DNA from: Haloarculaceae archaeon H-GB1-1
Lineage (GTDB): Archaea; Halobacteriota; Halobacteria; Halobacteriales; Haloarculaceae
Reading direction: 5' to 3'
Length of the DNA stretch: 64,000 nucleotides
NCBI GenBank assembly: GCA_029688825.1
Contig: JARUKX010000009.1
Span: forward strand, 51,425-115,424
Shown piece after piece: positions 37,422-45,145 of the stretch (the stretch's first letter is position 1; each line of letters opens with the position of its first letter). The position numbers and the translations under genes were made by a program. The notes beneath the pieces were generated by a model, which did not search any database, was not told the origin of the DNA, and saw only the letters and a list, made by a program, of their open reading frames with translations.

Positions 37422-38030
37422 GTGCGGTTGTACGATAGCTATCTCGCCGCCCGCCTCCGATACAGCGATGCAGCCCTCCCCGAACGCGTCGCCGTCGTCA
37501 TCACCGAGCGCGATCTGCTCGAACCCGGTGCCTACGAGACGCTCGAGCAGTTCTTCGAGTGGGCGTTCGAGTACGGGACCGACCACGTCGTCGTGTACGT
37601 GAGCGTCCTCGACGAGAAAGCGACGCCGACGCTCCGTCGCCAGCTCGAAGCCGTCGACGCACCGGCCGAACTCGCCGTCCGCGGCCCCGACGACGACGAG
37701 CCTGCCGAGACTCCCATCCAGGTCGCCGTCGGACTCGGCGGGAAACACGAGTTCGCGACCGCCGTTCGCGGGCTCGCGACCGAGGTGGCTGCCGGCGACC
37801 TCGCCCCCGACGACATCGACGAGAGCGACGTCGAACGCAGACTGGTCTTCCCTGCCGCTCCGGACCTGATCATCAAGACCGGGGCCGAGCGGCTCTCCGA
37901 TTTCATGATCTGGCAGTCCGTCTACTCCGAGCTGTACTTCACCGACGTCAACTGGCGCGACTTCCGCAAACGCGACTACCTACGTGCGCTGCGGGACTAC
38001 CAGAACCGACAGCGTCGGTTCGGTCGGTGA
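37422..38030 (+). CDS. short cis-prenyltransferase homologue lacking the catalytic motif
   Basis: A 202-residue member of the undecaprenyl diphosphate synthase family, starting at GTG. It keeps the C-terminal part almost perfectly: 'PDLIIKTGAERLSDFMIWQS', 'YSELYFTDVNWRDFRKRDYL'. The N-terminal region that should contain D-G-N-R-R reads 'RVAVVITERDLLEPG', so the catalytic Asp and phosphate loop are missing. It ends 'RQRRFGR', an R-x-G tail like NgBR. It is probably the non-catalytic partner of the uppS enzyme encoded convergently 20 bases away. Confidence 0.78.
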   Translation: MRLYDSYLAARLRYSDAALPERVAVVITERDLLEPGAYETLEQFFEWAFEYGTDHVVVYVSVLDEKATPTLRRQLEAVDAPAELAVRGPDDDEPAETPIQVAVGLGGKHEFATAVRGLATEVAAGDLAPDDIDESDVERRLVFPAAPDLIIKTGAERLSDFMIWQSVYSELYFTDVNWRDFRKRDYLRALRDYQNRQRRFGR

Positions 38031-38049
38031 GAGCGGGACCTCGTGCGGT

Positions 38050-38973
38050 CTAATCCGCCGCGGGTTCCGGGTCTGACTCCTCTTCGAGCGCCTGCCGCTC
38101 GCTGGTCGGCAGGTACTCTTTGAACCGCTGGAGGATGGACCGCGCCTCGTCCAGTTCAGCCTCACCGAGCGCGCGAACGAGCGCGAGCGCCCTGCGAGCC
38201 TTCGTCTTCCGCCAGGAGGCCTCGCGGTGTTCGTAGGTTCGGATCGACCGCAGGAAGTCAACCTTCCGGAACTCCGGCCAGTACGGGGTACAGAAGTACA
38301 CGGCCGCTTCGTTACCGTTGGCGCGCCACGGGAGGAAGTTGCTCGTCCGCTCGGCGCCACCGGTCCGGATGATGAGGTCCACGTCCCGGACGGGCCCGTC
38401 GTAGAGGGACTCCCGAACGGTATCGACGTCGATGTCCTCGGGAGCGAGGTCGTCGCGATCCACGGCGCGGGTGACCTCACGGGCAGCCCCGAGGAGTTCC
38501 GCACGACCGCCGTAGGCCAGCGCGATGTTCAGGTAGAACTGGTCGTAGCCAGCCGTCTGCGATTCCGCGTACTCGACCGCATCTCGCACCCGCCCCGGGA
38601 GCTTCTGCGTCTCTCCGATGGCCCGAATCCGTATCTCGGAGTCGTGCACGCGGTCTGCGTCGGCGAACTCGTAGAGCTTCTCCTCCATGAGGTCGAACAG
38701 CGCCTCCCGTTCGTGTTCGGGGCGGTCGAAGTTCTCCGTCGAGAACGTGTAGAGCGTCAGCTCTTCGACGCCGAGCTGGTCGCACCAGTTCAGGACCGCT
38801 TCCGTCGTCTGTGCACCTTCGCGATGACCGTCCGTCTTGTCGGCCCCTTGCTCGTCGGCGTAGCGTCTGTTCCCGTCCTGAATCACGGCGACGTGGGAGG
38901 GTGCGCCCGACAGCTCCCAGAGGAGCAACCGCTCGTAGAGACGAACGGGGAGCTTCGACAGCCGGTCTCTCAT
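38050..38973 (-). CDS. uppS: cis-prenyltransferase (polyprenyl diphosphate synthase)
   Basis: A 307-residue enzyme that elongates a prenyl diphosphate with isopentenyl diphosphate in cis to give the dolichol-type carrier used in protein glycosylation. The catalytic phosphate loop 'VAVIQDGNRRYADEQG' contains Asp33. Other family motifs are 'LTLYTFSTENFDRP', 'NIALAYGGRAELLGA' and 'DLIIRTGGAERTSNFLPW'. A C-terminal extension of about 45 charged residues follows the core. It converges on the short homologue. Confidence 0.93.
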   Translation of the reverse strand: MRDRLSKLPVRLYERLLLWELSGAPSHVAVIQDGNRRYADEQGADKTDGHREGAQTTEAVLNWCDQLGVEELTLYTFSTENFDRPEHEREALFDLMEEKLYEFADADRVHDSEIRIRAIGETQKLPGRVRDAVEYAESQTAGYDQFYLNIALAYGGRAELLGAAREVTRAVDRDDLAPEDIDVDTVRESLYDGPVRDVDLIIRTGGAERTSNFLPWRANGNEAAVYFCTPYWPEFRKVDFLRSIRTYEHREASWRKTKARRALALVRALGEAELDEARSILQRFKEYLPTSERQALEEESDPEPAAD

Positions 38974-39039
38974 TATCGGATTGATTTCAGTCCGTAGATA
39001 TGAGCTTTGCGTTACGAATAGCTTCGGACTACCCGCAAG

Positions 39040-39047
39040 CTTATATG
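39040..39047 (+). promoter_or_regulatory. TATA box for tandem cspA genes
   Basis: 'cttatatg' lies about 29-32 bases before the first cspA ATG, so the transcript is leaderless or nearly so. The region is AT-rich compared with the surroundings. Confidence 0.5.
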
Positions 39048-39072
39048 CGGTGGAATCCTTCGTTCATATGTA

Positions 39073-39267
39073 ATGGCGACCGGTACGGTTGACTTCTTCA
39101 ACGACACTGGCGGTTACGGCTTCATCGACACTGACGACGCGGACGACGACGTGTTCTTCCACATGGAAGACGTCGGCGGTCCTGACCTCGAAGAGGGGCA
39201 GGAGGTCGAGTTCGACATCGTCGAAGCGGACAAAGGCCCGCGAGCGGATAACCTCAAGCGTCTGTGA
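39073..39267 (+). CDS. cspA: CspA-type cold-shock protein, copy 1
   Basis: A 64-residue OB-fold RNA/DNA-binding protein. RNP1 is 'GGYGFIDTDD' and RNP2 is 'DVFFHMEDV'. Such proteins melt RNA structures during cold or growth transitions. It is followed after five bases by a near-identical copy, and both likely share the promoter at 39040. Only a few residues differ (for instance ATGTVDFF here, AKGKVDFF in copy 2). Confidence 0.92.
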   Translation: MATGTVDFFNDTGGYGFIDTDDADDDVFFHMEDVGGPDLEEGQEVEFDIVEADKGPRADNLKRL

Positions 39268-39272
39268 TCACG

Positions 39273-39467
39273 ATGGCGAAAGGAAAAGTCGACTTCTTCA
39301 ACGACACGGGCGGGTACGGCTTCATCGACACTGACGACGCAGACGACGACGTGTTCTTCCACATGGAAGATGTCGGCGGTCCTGACCTCGAAGAGGGGCA
39401 GGAGGTCGAGTTCGACATCGTCGAAGCGGACAAAGGCCCGCGAGCAGAGAACCTCAAGCGCCTGTAA
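39273..39467 (+). CDS. cspA: CspA-type cold-shock protein, copy 2
   Basis: A 64-residue second copy. The start at 39273 (MAKGKVDFF) is chosen over an in-frame ATG at 39264 that would overlap copy 1. The central 150 bases are nearly identical to copy 1 at the nucleotide level, indicating a recent tandem duplication or continuing gene conversion. A T-rich stretch 'cattctttcgg' at 39481-39491 could end the transcript. Confidence 0.92.
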   Translation: MAKGKVDFFNDTGGYGFIDTDDADDDVFFHMEDVGGPDLEEGQEVEFDIVEADKGPRAENLKRL

Positions 39468-39559
39468 GGCGTTTCGAACACCATTCTTTCGGACTACCGG
39501 CTAGCGGCAGCGCCGGGATACCGTGAGACGTATTACGCGCGCTCGGCGAACTACCTGCA

Positions 39560-39961
39560 ATGAGCGAGGAGACCATCGACAACGACCTCTACCAGCGGAC
39601 ACAGCGCCTGCTCGAACCCGGCGACATCGAACTCGTCGGTGCCATCGTCCACACCGACTACGACAGCGGTCAGGAGGCCGAGCTGCATCAGGCGACGCTG
39701 GAGGTCGGCGACGTGATCGCCGACTACGCCGTCGGCGAAGACACGTACGTCTACTCGGGTAACGACGACCCCGATTTCGGCGTCAACCAACATCAGGGGC
39801 GGACGCTCGACGGCGACGAGTTCGTCTGGGAATGTCAGCAGTTGCTCCGGGAGGAGACCTTCGACGTGGTCTTCTACTACGAAGCGGACGTCGACCAAGA
39901 CAGTCTCATCGAGGACGTTCGCGACGCTGGCTACACCGTCGTCGGCGTCGACAGCCCGTAG
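39560..39961 (+). CDS. DUF5778 family protein
   Basis: A 133-residue acidic soluble protein with a mixed alpha/beta pattern ('PGDIELVGAIVHTDYDSGQE', 'DTYVYSGNDDPDFGV'). It occurs upstream of siroheme/haem genes in haloarchaea and is the first gene of a three-gene run here (precorrin-2 dehydrogenase starts four bases after its stop). No catalytic motif is visible; its role in tetrapyrrole synthesis is only suggested by position. Confidence 0.75.
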   Translation: MSEETIDNDLYQRTQRLLEPGDIELVGAIVHTDYDSGQEAELHQATLEVGDVIADYAVGEDTYVYSGNDDPDFGVNQHQGRTLDGDEFVWECQQLLREETFDVVFYYEADVDQDSLIEDVRDAGYTVVGVDSP

Positions 39962-39965
39962 GGCG

Positions 39966-40613
39966 ATGATTCCGCTGCTGCACGACTTCACCGGGACGAA
40001 CGTCCTCGTCTTCGGCGGGGGTCGGGTCGGTGCTCGGAAAGCGAGGCGATTCGCCCGCGAAGCGGACGTGACGGTCGTCAGTCCGACGTTCACCGACGCC
40101 GATTTCGGCGGGGCCGAGCGCGTCAGTGCGGCCCCGAGTGCCGACGACGTCTCGACGTGGTTCGACCGCGTCGACCCTGCACTGGTCGTCGCAGCCACGG
40201 ACGACGCCGACCTCAACGAACGCATCGAGCGACAGGCACGAGACCGGAACGTCCTCGTAAACCGAACCGACACGCACGGTGACCGCGACCACGGGAGCGT
40301 TGTCGTCCCAGCCACCGTCCGCGAGGACCCCGTCGTCGTGGCCATCGCGACAGGTGGCACGAGCCCCGCGCTGAGCAAACACCTCAGACAGCGACTCGAG
40401 GCGGAACTCGCCGGCGTCGGAGAGATGGCGACGCTCACCGCCGACCTCCGCGAGCGATTGCAGGAGGACGGCGTCCCCTCGGAAATCCGCCACGAGGCCG
40501 TCAGCGGTGTCGTCAATTCCAGCCGTGTTTGGAAGACTTTAGATAGTGGCGACACGAACGTTCGTCAAGTAGCGGCAGAAGTGGTTGAAGAAGTGACAGG
40601 TGATTCGGAGTGA
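39966..40613 (+). CDS. precorrin-2 dehydrogenase / sirohydrochlorin ferrochelatase family (Met8/CysG-N)
   Basis: A 215-residue protein that oxidises precorrin-2 to sirohydrochlorin with NAD. The Rossmann loop is 'NVLVFGGGRVGARKARRFA', and the family motif 'IATGGTSPALSKHLRQRLE' follows in the dimerisation domain. In archaea sirohydrochlorin is the branch point for siroheme and, via the alternative pathway, haem. Its stop overlaps the GTG start of hemA by four bases (GTGA), giving tight coupling. Confidence 0.9.
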   Translation: MIPLLHDFTGTNVLVFGGGRVGARKARRFAREADVTVVSPTFTDADFGGAERVSAAPSADDVSTWFDRVDPALVVAATDDADLNERIERQARDRNVLVNRTDTHGDRDHGSVVVPATVREDPVVVAIATGGTSPALSKHLRQRLEAELAGVGEMATLTADLRERLQEDGVPSEIRHEAVSGVVNSSRVWKTLDSGDTNVRQVAAEVVEEVTGDSE

Positions 40614-41941
40614 CGATAGGGACTGGCGTCATCACGGGTGTAAGCATCTCCCACGAGCGCGCGAGCGTCGACGAAATCGACGCCGCGGCCGTGGACAGTC
40701 AGCGCTACGGCGTCGAAACCCTCCTGTCGACCGACGGCATCGAGGAAGCTGTCGTTCTCCAAACCTGCAACAGGACCGAAGCGTTCGCCGTCGCGACGGA
40801 CCACGAGGTCGGACTCGACGCACTGACTCTCTTCACCGACGCAGTCGGCGAGAGCGCCACCATGGACCTCGGTCACGAGGAGAGTCTGCGGCATCTGATG
40901 CGCGTCGCATCCGGGCTCGAATCGTTCGTCCTCGGCGAAGACCAGATCCTCGGGCAGGTGCGCGACGCCTACGAAGACGCCCGCGCCGTCGGTGGCATCG
41001 GTCCCCTGCTGGAAGAGGCCGTGACGAAGGCCATCCACGTCGGCGAGCGCGCTCGGACGGAGACCGCGATCAACGAGGGCGTCGTCTCGCTGGCCAGTGC
41101 TGCCGTCCGCATGGCGGAACAGGAGCGCGGCGTCGAGGGCGAAACCGCACTCGTCGTCGGTGCCGGAGAGATGGGGCGGCTCGCGGCGAAGTCACTCGCC
41201 GAATCCGTGGGGCGCGTCATCGTCGCCAACCGAACCATACCCCACGCGGAGCACATCGCCGAAACGGTCGACGTCGACGCCTCGGCCATCGGACTGGAGT
41301 CACTCGAGGACGCCGTCGACGACGCGAGCATCGTCATCTCCGCGACCGGCAGTCCGGACACCGTCTTCGACGCGGACGCGTTCGCGGACGCGGGTGAGAC
41401 GCTCGTGCTCGACATCGCCCAACCTCGAGACGTACCACCGGCAGCGGACTCGCTCGCAGCGGTCACCGTCTACGACCTCGACGACCTCGAATCGGTGACC
41501 CAACAGACCCGTCGTCAGCGCCGTGCCGCGGCCGAGCGCGTCGAGGCGATGATCGACGACGAGTTCGAACACCTCCTCACTCGGTACAAGCGAAAGCGCG
41601 CGGACACCGTCATCTCCGCGATGTACGAAAGCGCGGAGCACATCAAATCGCGAGAACTCGACACCGCACTCGGGAAGTTGGACGACCTCGACGACGACCA
41701 GCAGGAGATCGTCGAGTCGATGGCCGACGCCATCGTCAATCAGCTCCTCGCCGCACCGACGCGAAGCCTTCGCGACGCCGCCGAGGACGACGACTGGACG
41801 ACCATCAACACCGCACTGCAATTGTTCGACCCCGAGTTCGGCCCCGACGACGTCGCCATCGAACCGGCGGAGTTCGTCGACGTCGGTAAACAGGAGAACG
41901 CTGACACCGTGACGGTCGCTCAGGAACAGCTGGACGACTAG
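40610..41941 (+). CDS. hemA: glutamyl-tRNA reductase
   Basis: A 443-residue enzyme that reduces glutamyl-tRNA to glutamate-1-semialdehyde, the first committed step of tetrapyrrole synthesis by the C5 pathway. The nucleophilic Cys lies in 'VVLQTCNRTEAFAV'. The NADPH domain has 'ALVVGAGEMGRLAAKSLAE' and 'VIVANRTIPHAEHIAE'. The helical dimerisation domain is complete. The start is GTG at 40610. It ends in a CTAG shared with the DUF420 gene on the other strand. Confidence 0.95.
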   Translation: MTIGTGVITGVSISHERASVDEIDAAAVDSQRYGVETLLSTDGIEEAVVLQTCNRTEAFAVATDHEVGLDALTLFTDAVGESATMDLGHEESLRHLMRVASGLESFVLGEDQILGQVRDAYEDARAVGGIGPLLEEAVTKAIHVGERARTETAINEGVVSLASAAVRMAEQERGVEGETALVVGAGEMGRLAAKSLAESVGRVIVANRTIPHAEHIAETVDVDASAIGLESLEDAVDDASIVISATGSPDTVFDADAFADAGETLVLDIAQPRDVPPAADSLAAVTVYDLDDLESVTQQTRRQRRAAAERVEAMIDDEFEHLLTRYKRKRADTVISAMYESAEHIKSRELDTALGKLDDLDDDQQEIVESMADAIVNQLLAAPTRSLRDAAEDDDWTTINTALQLFDPEFGPDDVAIEPAEFVDVGKQENADTVTVAQEQLDD

Positions 41942-42498
41942 AACGCGACGTAGAGTAGCACGTAGACGACGATTCCCAGAGCGAACGAGACGAGCCACAG
42001 CGTCGCCGCCACCCGGCCGAGCCGCGGATGCAGCGTCTCCGAGAGTTCACTGACCGGCCTGGTCGCAGCGAGCAGGAGGACGTAGTACAACAGCGGGATG
42101 CACAGCACCGCCAGCGACATGTGGACGATCAGTATCGGCAGGTAGACGTACTGCTCGACGACTGCTGGTCCCGCGAACGACGTCGTCCCCTCGACGACGA
42201 TTCGGTAGAGGTACAGCAGCAGGAACGTCGCGAACAGGACGACGCCGGTGAGCATCGCCCGACGGTGCCGCTCGACGTTTCCGCGGCGAATCGCGCGCCA
42301 TCCGAACCCGATGACGCCGAGCGCGAGCAGACTGAGTCCCGCGTTCACGGGCGGAATGGCGTCGAGGACGGCGTCGGAGGCGTGTGGAACCGCCGTCGCC
42401 GGAATCCTTCCCAGTGCCGCCCCGAACACCAGCGCGAGCGAGACGAGCGACAGAACCGCTGTGAGTGCCGGGACGTGCTCGCGAGCCTGAACGGTCAT
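41938..42498 (-). CDS. DUF420 family membrane protein
   Basis: A 186-residue protein with five helices. Conserved histidines at the helix ends ('RHRRAMLTG', 'LIVHMSLAVLCIPLLYYVLL', 'ETLHPRLGRVAATLWLV') mark the DUF420 family, which resembles haem-copper oxidase assembly or haem-related CtaA/CtaG-like proteins. Such genes are often near haem or cytochrome genes, as here next to hemA. The start at 42498 (MTVQAREHVP) avoids a short nonconserved extension. Confidence 0.83.
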   Translation of the reverse strand: MTVQAREHVPALTAVLSLVSLALVFGAALGRIPATAVPHASDAVLDAIPPVNAGLSLLALGVIGFGWRAIRRGNVERHRRAMLTGVVLFATFLLLYLYRIVVEGTTSFAGPAVVEQYVYLPILIVHMSLAVLCIPLLYYVLLLAATRPVSELSETLHPRLGRVAATLWLVSFALGIVVYVLLYVAF

Positions 42499-42588
42499 AC
42501 CCGACTGTAGCGACTCGTCCACCAATCCGGTTTCGGTCTCGACGCCGTCGCTGGTCGGGTGAAAAAACGAGAATGGGGGGTCGCGACG

Positions 42589-43158
42589 TTATGCGTCAGG
42601 ACCTTCGCCAGTACCGAGCGTGGCGGAGGTGTCGCCTTCCTGTGCCTCGTAGACGACCTTCAGCTCGTAGGTGTCCTTCACCGGGGCGTAGACGTACGCT
42701 CCCGCGTTGATATCGCTCTGCAGGGTGTAGCCGTTGTCATTTTCCGAGGAGCTATGGAAGTCCTGTTTACCAGCATCCGACCAACGATTTTCGTTGTTCA
42801 GATTTAGCCAACGGGTATTCGTTTCGACCCCCTCAGGGCTACTTCCAGTGCCGATTTCGTCTTGGATATCCGATGGTGTTGCATATCCCGTCCCACGTAC
42901 GTACAGTTCAGCAGCTGAAATCGGATCACCGCCGTCATGGGTGATCTTAACGTATCCGTCACCGTCGTTCGATGCTCCGGGTTCCTCGTACTGGAAGTCG
43001 AAGCTCGCTTTCGGCGTGTTCTGCTGTGCTTCCTGTCCCACACCCAGGACGAACGACGCGATGACGGCCGCCAGGATGACCGTGATGGCGACCATCAGGA
43101 TGACGCCGATGACCGGCGACACCGCGTCGTCGTCCGTGAATAGCTCTTTCAGTTTCAT
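42589..43158 (-). CDS. archaeal type IV pilin (copy 1)
   Basis: A 189-residue pilin-like protein. The N-terminus 'MKLKELFTDDDAVSPVIGVI' is the haloarchaeal prepilin signal with PibD cleavage before the hydrophobic helix ('MVAITVILAAVIASFVLG'). The remaining beta-rich domain would be exposed on the surface. The start at 43158 is fixed by the signal peptide; the longer frame to 43419 has no family similarity. It sits downstream of direct repeats and a TATA box. Confidence 0.88.
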   Translation of the reverse strand: MKLKELFTDDDAVSPVIGVILMVAITVILAAVIASFVLGVGQEAQQNTPKASFDFQYEEPGASNDGDGYVKITHDGGDPISAAELYVRGTGYATPSDIQDEIGTGSSPEGVETNTRWLNLNNENRWSDAGKQDFHSSSENDNGYTLQSDINAGAYVYAPVKDTYELKVVYEAQEGDTSATLGTGEGPDA

Positions 43159-43280
43159 GGTTGGTAGATACCCGAGCGCGAACCGCCATGGGGAGTCCAC
43201 TGCAATGGGGGTAGACTCCGAATGGATCGTCCCACCCTCTGTGGTCCGCGTCGAGTACTCGTTTCCATCTCTACTATCCA

Positions 43281-43293
43281 CTAAACTTAAACT
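43281..43293 (-). promoter_or_regulatory. TATA element for pilin copy 1
   Basis: On the minus strand the sequence reads 'tttaagttta', followed by about 100 bases to the pilin ATG. It lies just downstream of two direct repeats. Confidence 0.45.
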
Positions 43294-43303
43294 AGTACAT
43301 CGT

Positions 43304-43344
43304 TCAACCGACTCAAGAATTGCTTGAACCGACTCAAGAACTGC
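43304..43344 (-). repeat. two 20-base direct repeats upstream of the pilin promoter
   Basis: 43304-43323 and 43325-43344 ('ccgactcaagaa' core in both) are spaced by 21 bases, two helical turns, and end about 10 bases before the TATA element. This is the arrangement expected of an activator or repressor site. The rest of 43159-43502 shows no gene. Confidence 0.6.
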
Positions 43345-43502
43345 CTGAAAAAGTCGAACCGGTCCCTGGTGTGTTTTCAGGAATCGAAACCACCTGTTTG
43401 AGTGGTCCGAGACGGTCACCGAGGCCTCTCAGATACTGGAGTTCGCCAGTACCGACGTGGTGCCAGCCAGATGTGGCGAGGCACGTGACCTGACGAGCAG
43501 CC

Positions 43503-44075
43503 TCAGTCGTCCGCGGGAACTTCCGGCGGCACGTCCTGTTGTTCGATCTTCATTTCCTCGCCGGTGTAGGTGTGATAGACCGCGGAGAACGTGAACGTCA
43601 CTGCGATGAGCGACGCCCACGTGAGGTCGGAGAGCAGTGTGAACGGGTAGATTCCGGTCCAGAGCGCGACGACGAGCGCGCTACTGATCGCGCCGAGCGA
43701 GAGGTAGTACTCGCGCCACGGGAACTCGTCGTCCGGGACGACCTCCAGATAGACGGTCAGTTCGTCGGTATACGGCGTCCGGGAAACGACGCCTTCGGTC
43801 GCATCGTAGTCGATGATGCCGACCGACGCCATCTTCTCCAGGTGGGTCTGCTGGAGCGTCGTGTATACGCGGCGGCGTTCGTCCGAGGTTACCTGCTCGA
43901 CGTCGCGGTTGTGCTCCCACGCCGCGACCTGCGTCGCGAGATCGCTCAGCGATACCGGGCCGCCGAAGCGTTTCAGATAGTGAAGGACGAATCGACGCCG
44001 TCGATTCCGCAGCACTTCGAAAATATCACCCTTCGAGATCGCCGTCGAGCGACCGGTGAGCGTCTGCCCCGTCAT
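43503..44075 (-). CDS. DUF7344-type winged-helix protein with membrane helices
   Basis: A 190-residue protein. Residues 15-100 carry a winged-helix domain of the DUF7344 type ('GDIFEVLRNRRRRFVLHYL', 'TTLQQTHLEKMASVGIIDYD'). Two hydrophobic helices ('SLGAISSALVVALWTGIYPF', 'ASLIAVTFTFSAVYHTY') follow. Such proteins are membrane-bound regulators. Its place between two pilin genes suggests control of surface structures. The start at 44075 avoids an upstream basic extension with no family similarity. Confidence 0.75.
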   Translation of the reverse strand: MTGQTLTGRSTAISKGDIFEVLRNRRRRFVLHYLKRFGGPVSLSDLATQVAAWEHNRDVEQVTSDERRRVYTTLQQTHLEKMASVGIIDYDATEGVVSRTPYTDELTVYLEVVPDDEFPWREYYLSLGAISSALVVALWTGIYPFTLLSDLTWASLIAVTFTFSAVYHTYTGEEMKIEQQDVPPEVPADD

Positions 44076-44177
44076 CGCTCGTTCACCTCGCCCGGTTCCA
44101 CATCCCCGTATGTACGTACTTCCGGCTGTAACACGTCCACTGTCGTTCCCCCGTGTCCGTTTCAATACATAGTATAT

Positions 44178-44186
44178 CATATAAAC
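44178..44186 (-). promoter_or_regulatory. TATA-rich element upstream of the DUF7344 gene
   Basis: On the minus strand the region reads 'gtttatatgatatactatg' (44168-44187), the strongest TATA-like run here. It is about 105 bases before the ATG at 44075, so a leader is predicted. Confidence 0.35.
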
Positions 44187-44283
44187 ACAGGTGATATTGC
44201 AAATTATGTCGATATCTGCGAATCGAAGCGTTCGATACAGCGCTGCCGCTCCCGAACGGGGAAATCAGAAAAATGGTGCAGCG

Positions 44284-44778
44284 TTAGGCGTCCGGTCCTT
44301 CCCACTTCGTCAGCGTCGCCGAGGAGTCACCTTCACCGTTACTCCAGACGATGCGGACAGTGGAACTACGGAAGTCATCACTGTTCGTTTCCGATGCAAT
44401 GCCTATCGAGTCACCAGCAGAGACCTGACTCGAAGACCCGTACGCATCGGTTTCGGAGAACGTCGTCGAATCAGTAGACGAAGTCGATCCCGGTGGGTCG
44501 AAGTTCGTATCCGAGGAGATCGTCAGGAACTGCGCTTCGATGGTGTCACCACCGTCGTGGGTGAAGTTCAATTTGTCTGTCTTCGTCGCGTCACCCGAAT
44601 TGTCCGTATAGTCGGTACTGAAGCTCGCCCTGGGTGCCGTTTCGCTGACCTGTTGGCCGAGGCCGAGGACGAACGTTGCGATGACGGCCGCGAGGATGAC
44701 CGTGATAGCGACCATCAGGATGACGCCGATGACCGGCGATACTGCGTCGTCGTCTGTGAAAAGTTCGTTTAATTTCAT
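44284..44778 (-). CDS. archaeal type IV pilin (copy 2)
   Basis: A 164-residue pilin with signal 'MKLNELFTDDDAVSPVIGVI' and hydrophobic helix 'LMVAITVILAAVIATFVLGL'. Its first 40 residues are almost identical to pilin copy 1, while the exposed domain is unrelated in length and sequence (Ser/Thr/Asp-rich). The shared C-terminal 'EGPDA' suggests a common ancestor. It would be processed by PibD and form part of an adhesion pilus. Confidence 0.88.
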   Translation of the reverse strand: MKLNELFTDDDAVSPVIGVILMVAITVILAAVIATFVLGLGQQVSETAPRASFSTDYTDNSGDATKTDKLNFTHDGGDTIEAQFLTISSDTNFDPPGSTSSTDSTTFSETDAYGSSSQVSAGDSIGIASETNSDDFRSSTVRIVWSNGEGDSSATLTKWEGPDA

Positions 44779-45145
44779 ATTTCGGTTGTAGCCCTTCTGT
44801 CACGTGTCCCTGTGCCAGGTGGGTAGCACGTCCGTACCCAGGGTAGCACGGGCCTAATCTGAAAATGGAGTTTGTTCCATATAATGATACCGGCTATTTT
44901 GTTACCTTGGTAGAACTAGCCCTGGCTGGCGGAATGTGACAACCCTCATCAACCGGTATTTCACGTCGAAACCGACGTTCTCGTAACCACCAATTATATA
45001 ACCATATTAATATTATTCGCATGCAAGTTACTTTTCACAACTATCGGTATCAAATTAGATACTCAGACGGATACCACAATACAGCATTCCGAAGCCATCG
45101 CACTTGAGAAGGATTAAGTCGCCGCTAGTAACATCCTGAAATAAC
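44779..45145. other. 367-base AT-rich regulatory interval between pilin 2 and the mrp operon
   Basis: It holds two copies of 'gggtagcacg' (44821-44830 and 44841-44850) upstream of pilin 2, an AT-rich centre with TATA-like 'aattatataacc' near 44992-45003, a 28-codon frame (45021-45107) with unusual codon use, and the mrp promoter near 45112-45118. No RNA gene was recognised. Confidence 0.5.
45112..45118 (+). promoter_or_regulatory. TATA-like element for the mrp operon
   Basis: 'gattaag' lies about 30 bases before the GTG start of mnhA. The match is weak, so a second promoter near 44992-45003 is possible. Confidence 0.3.
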
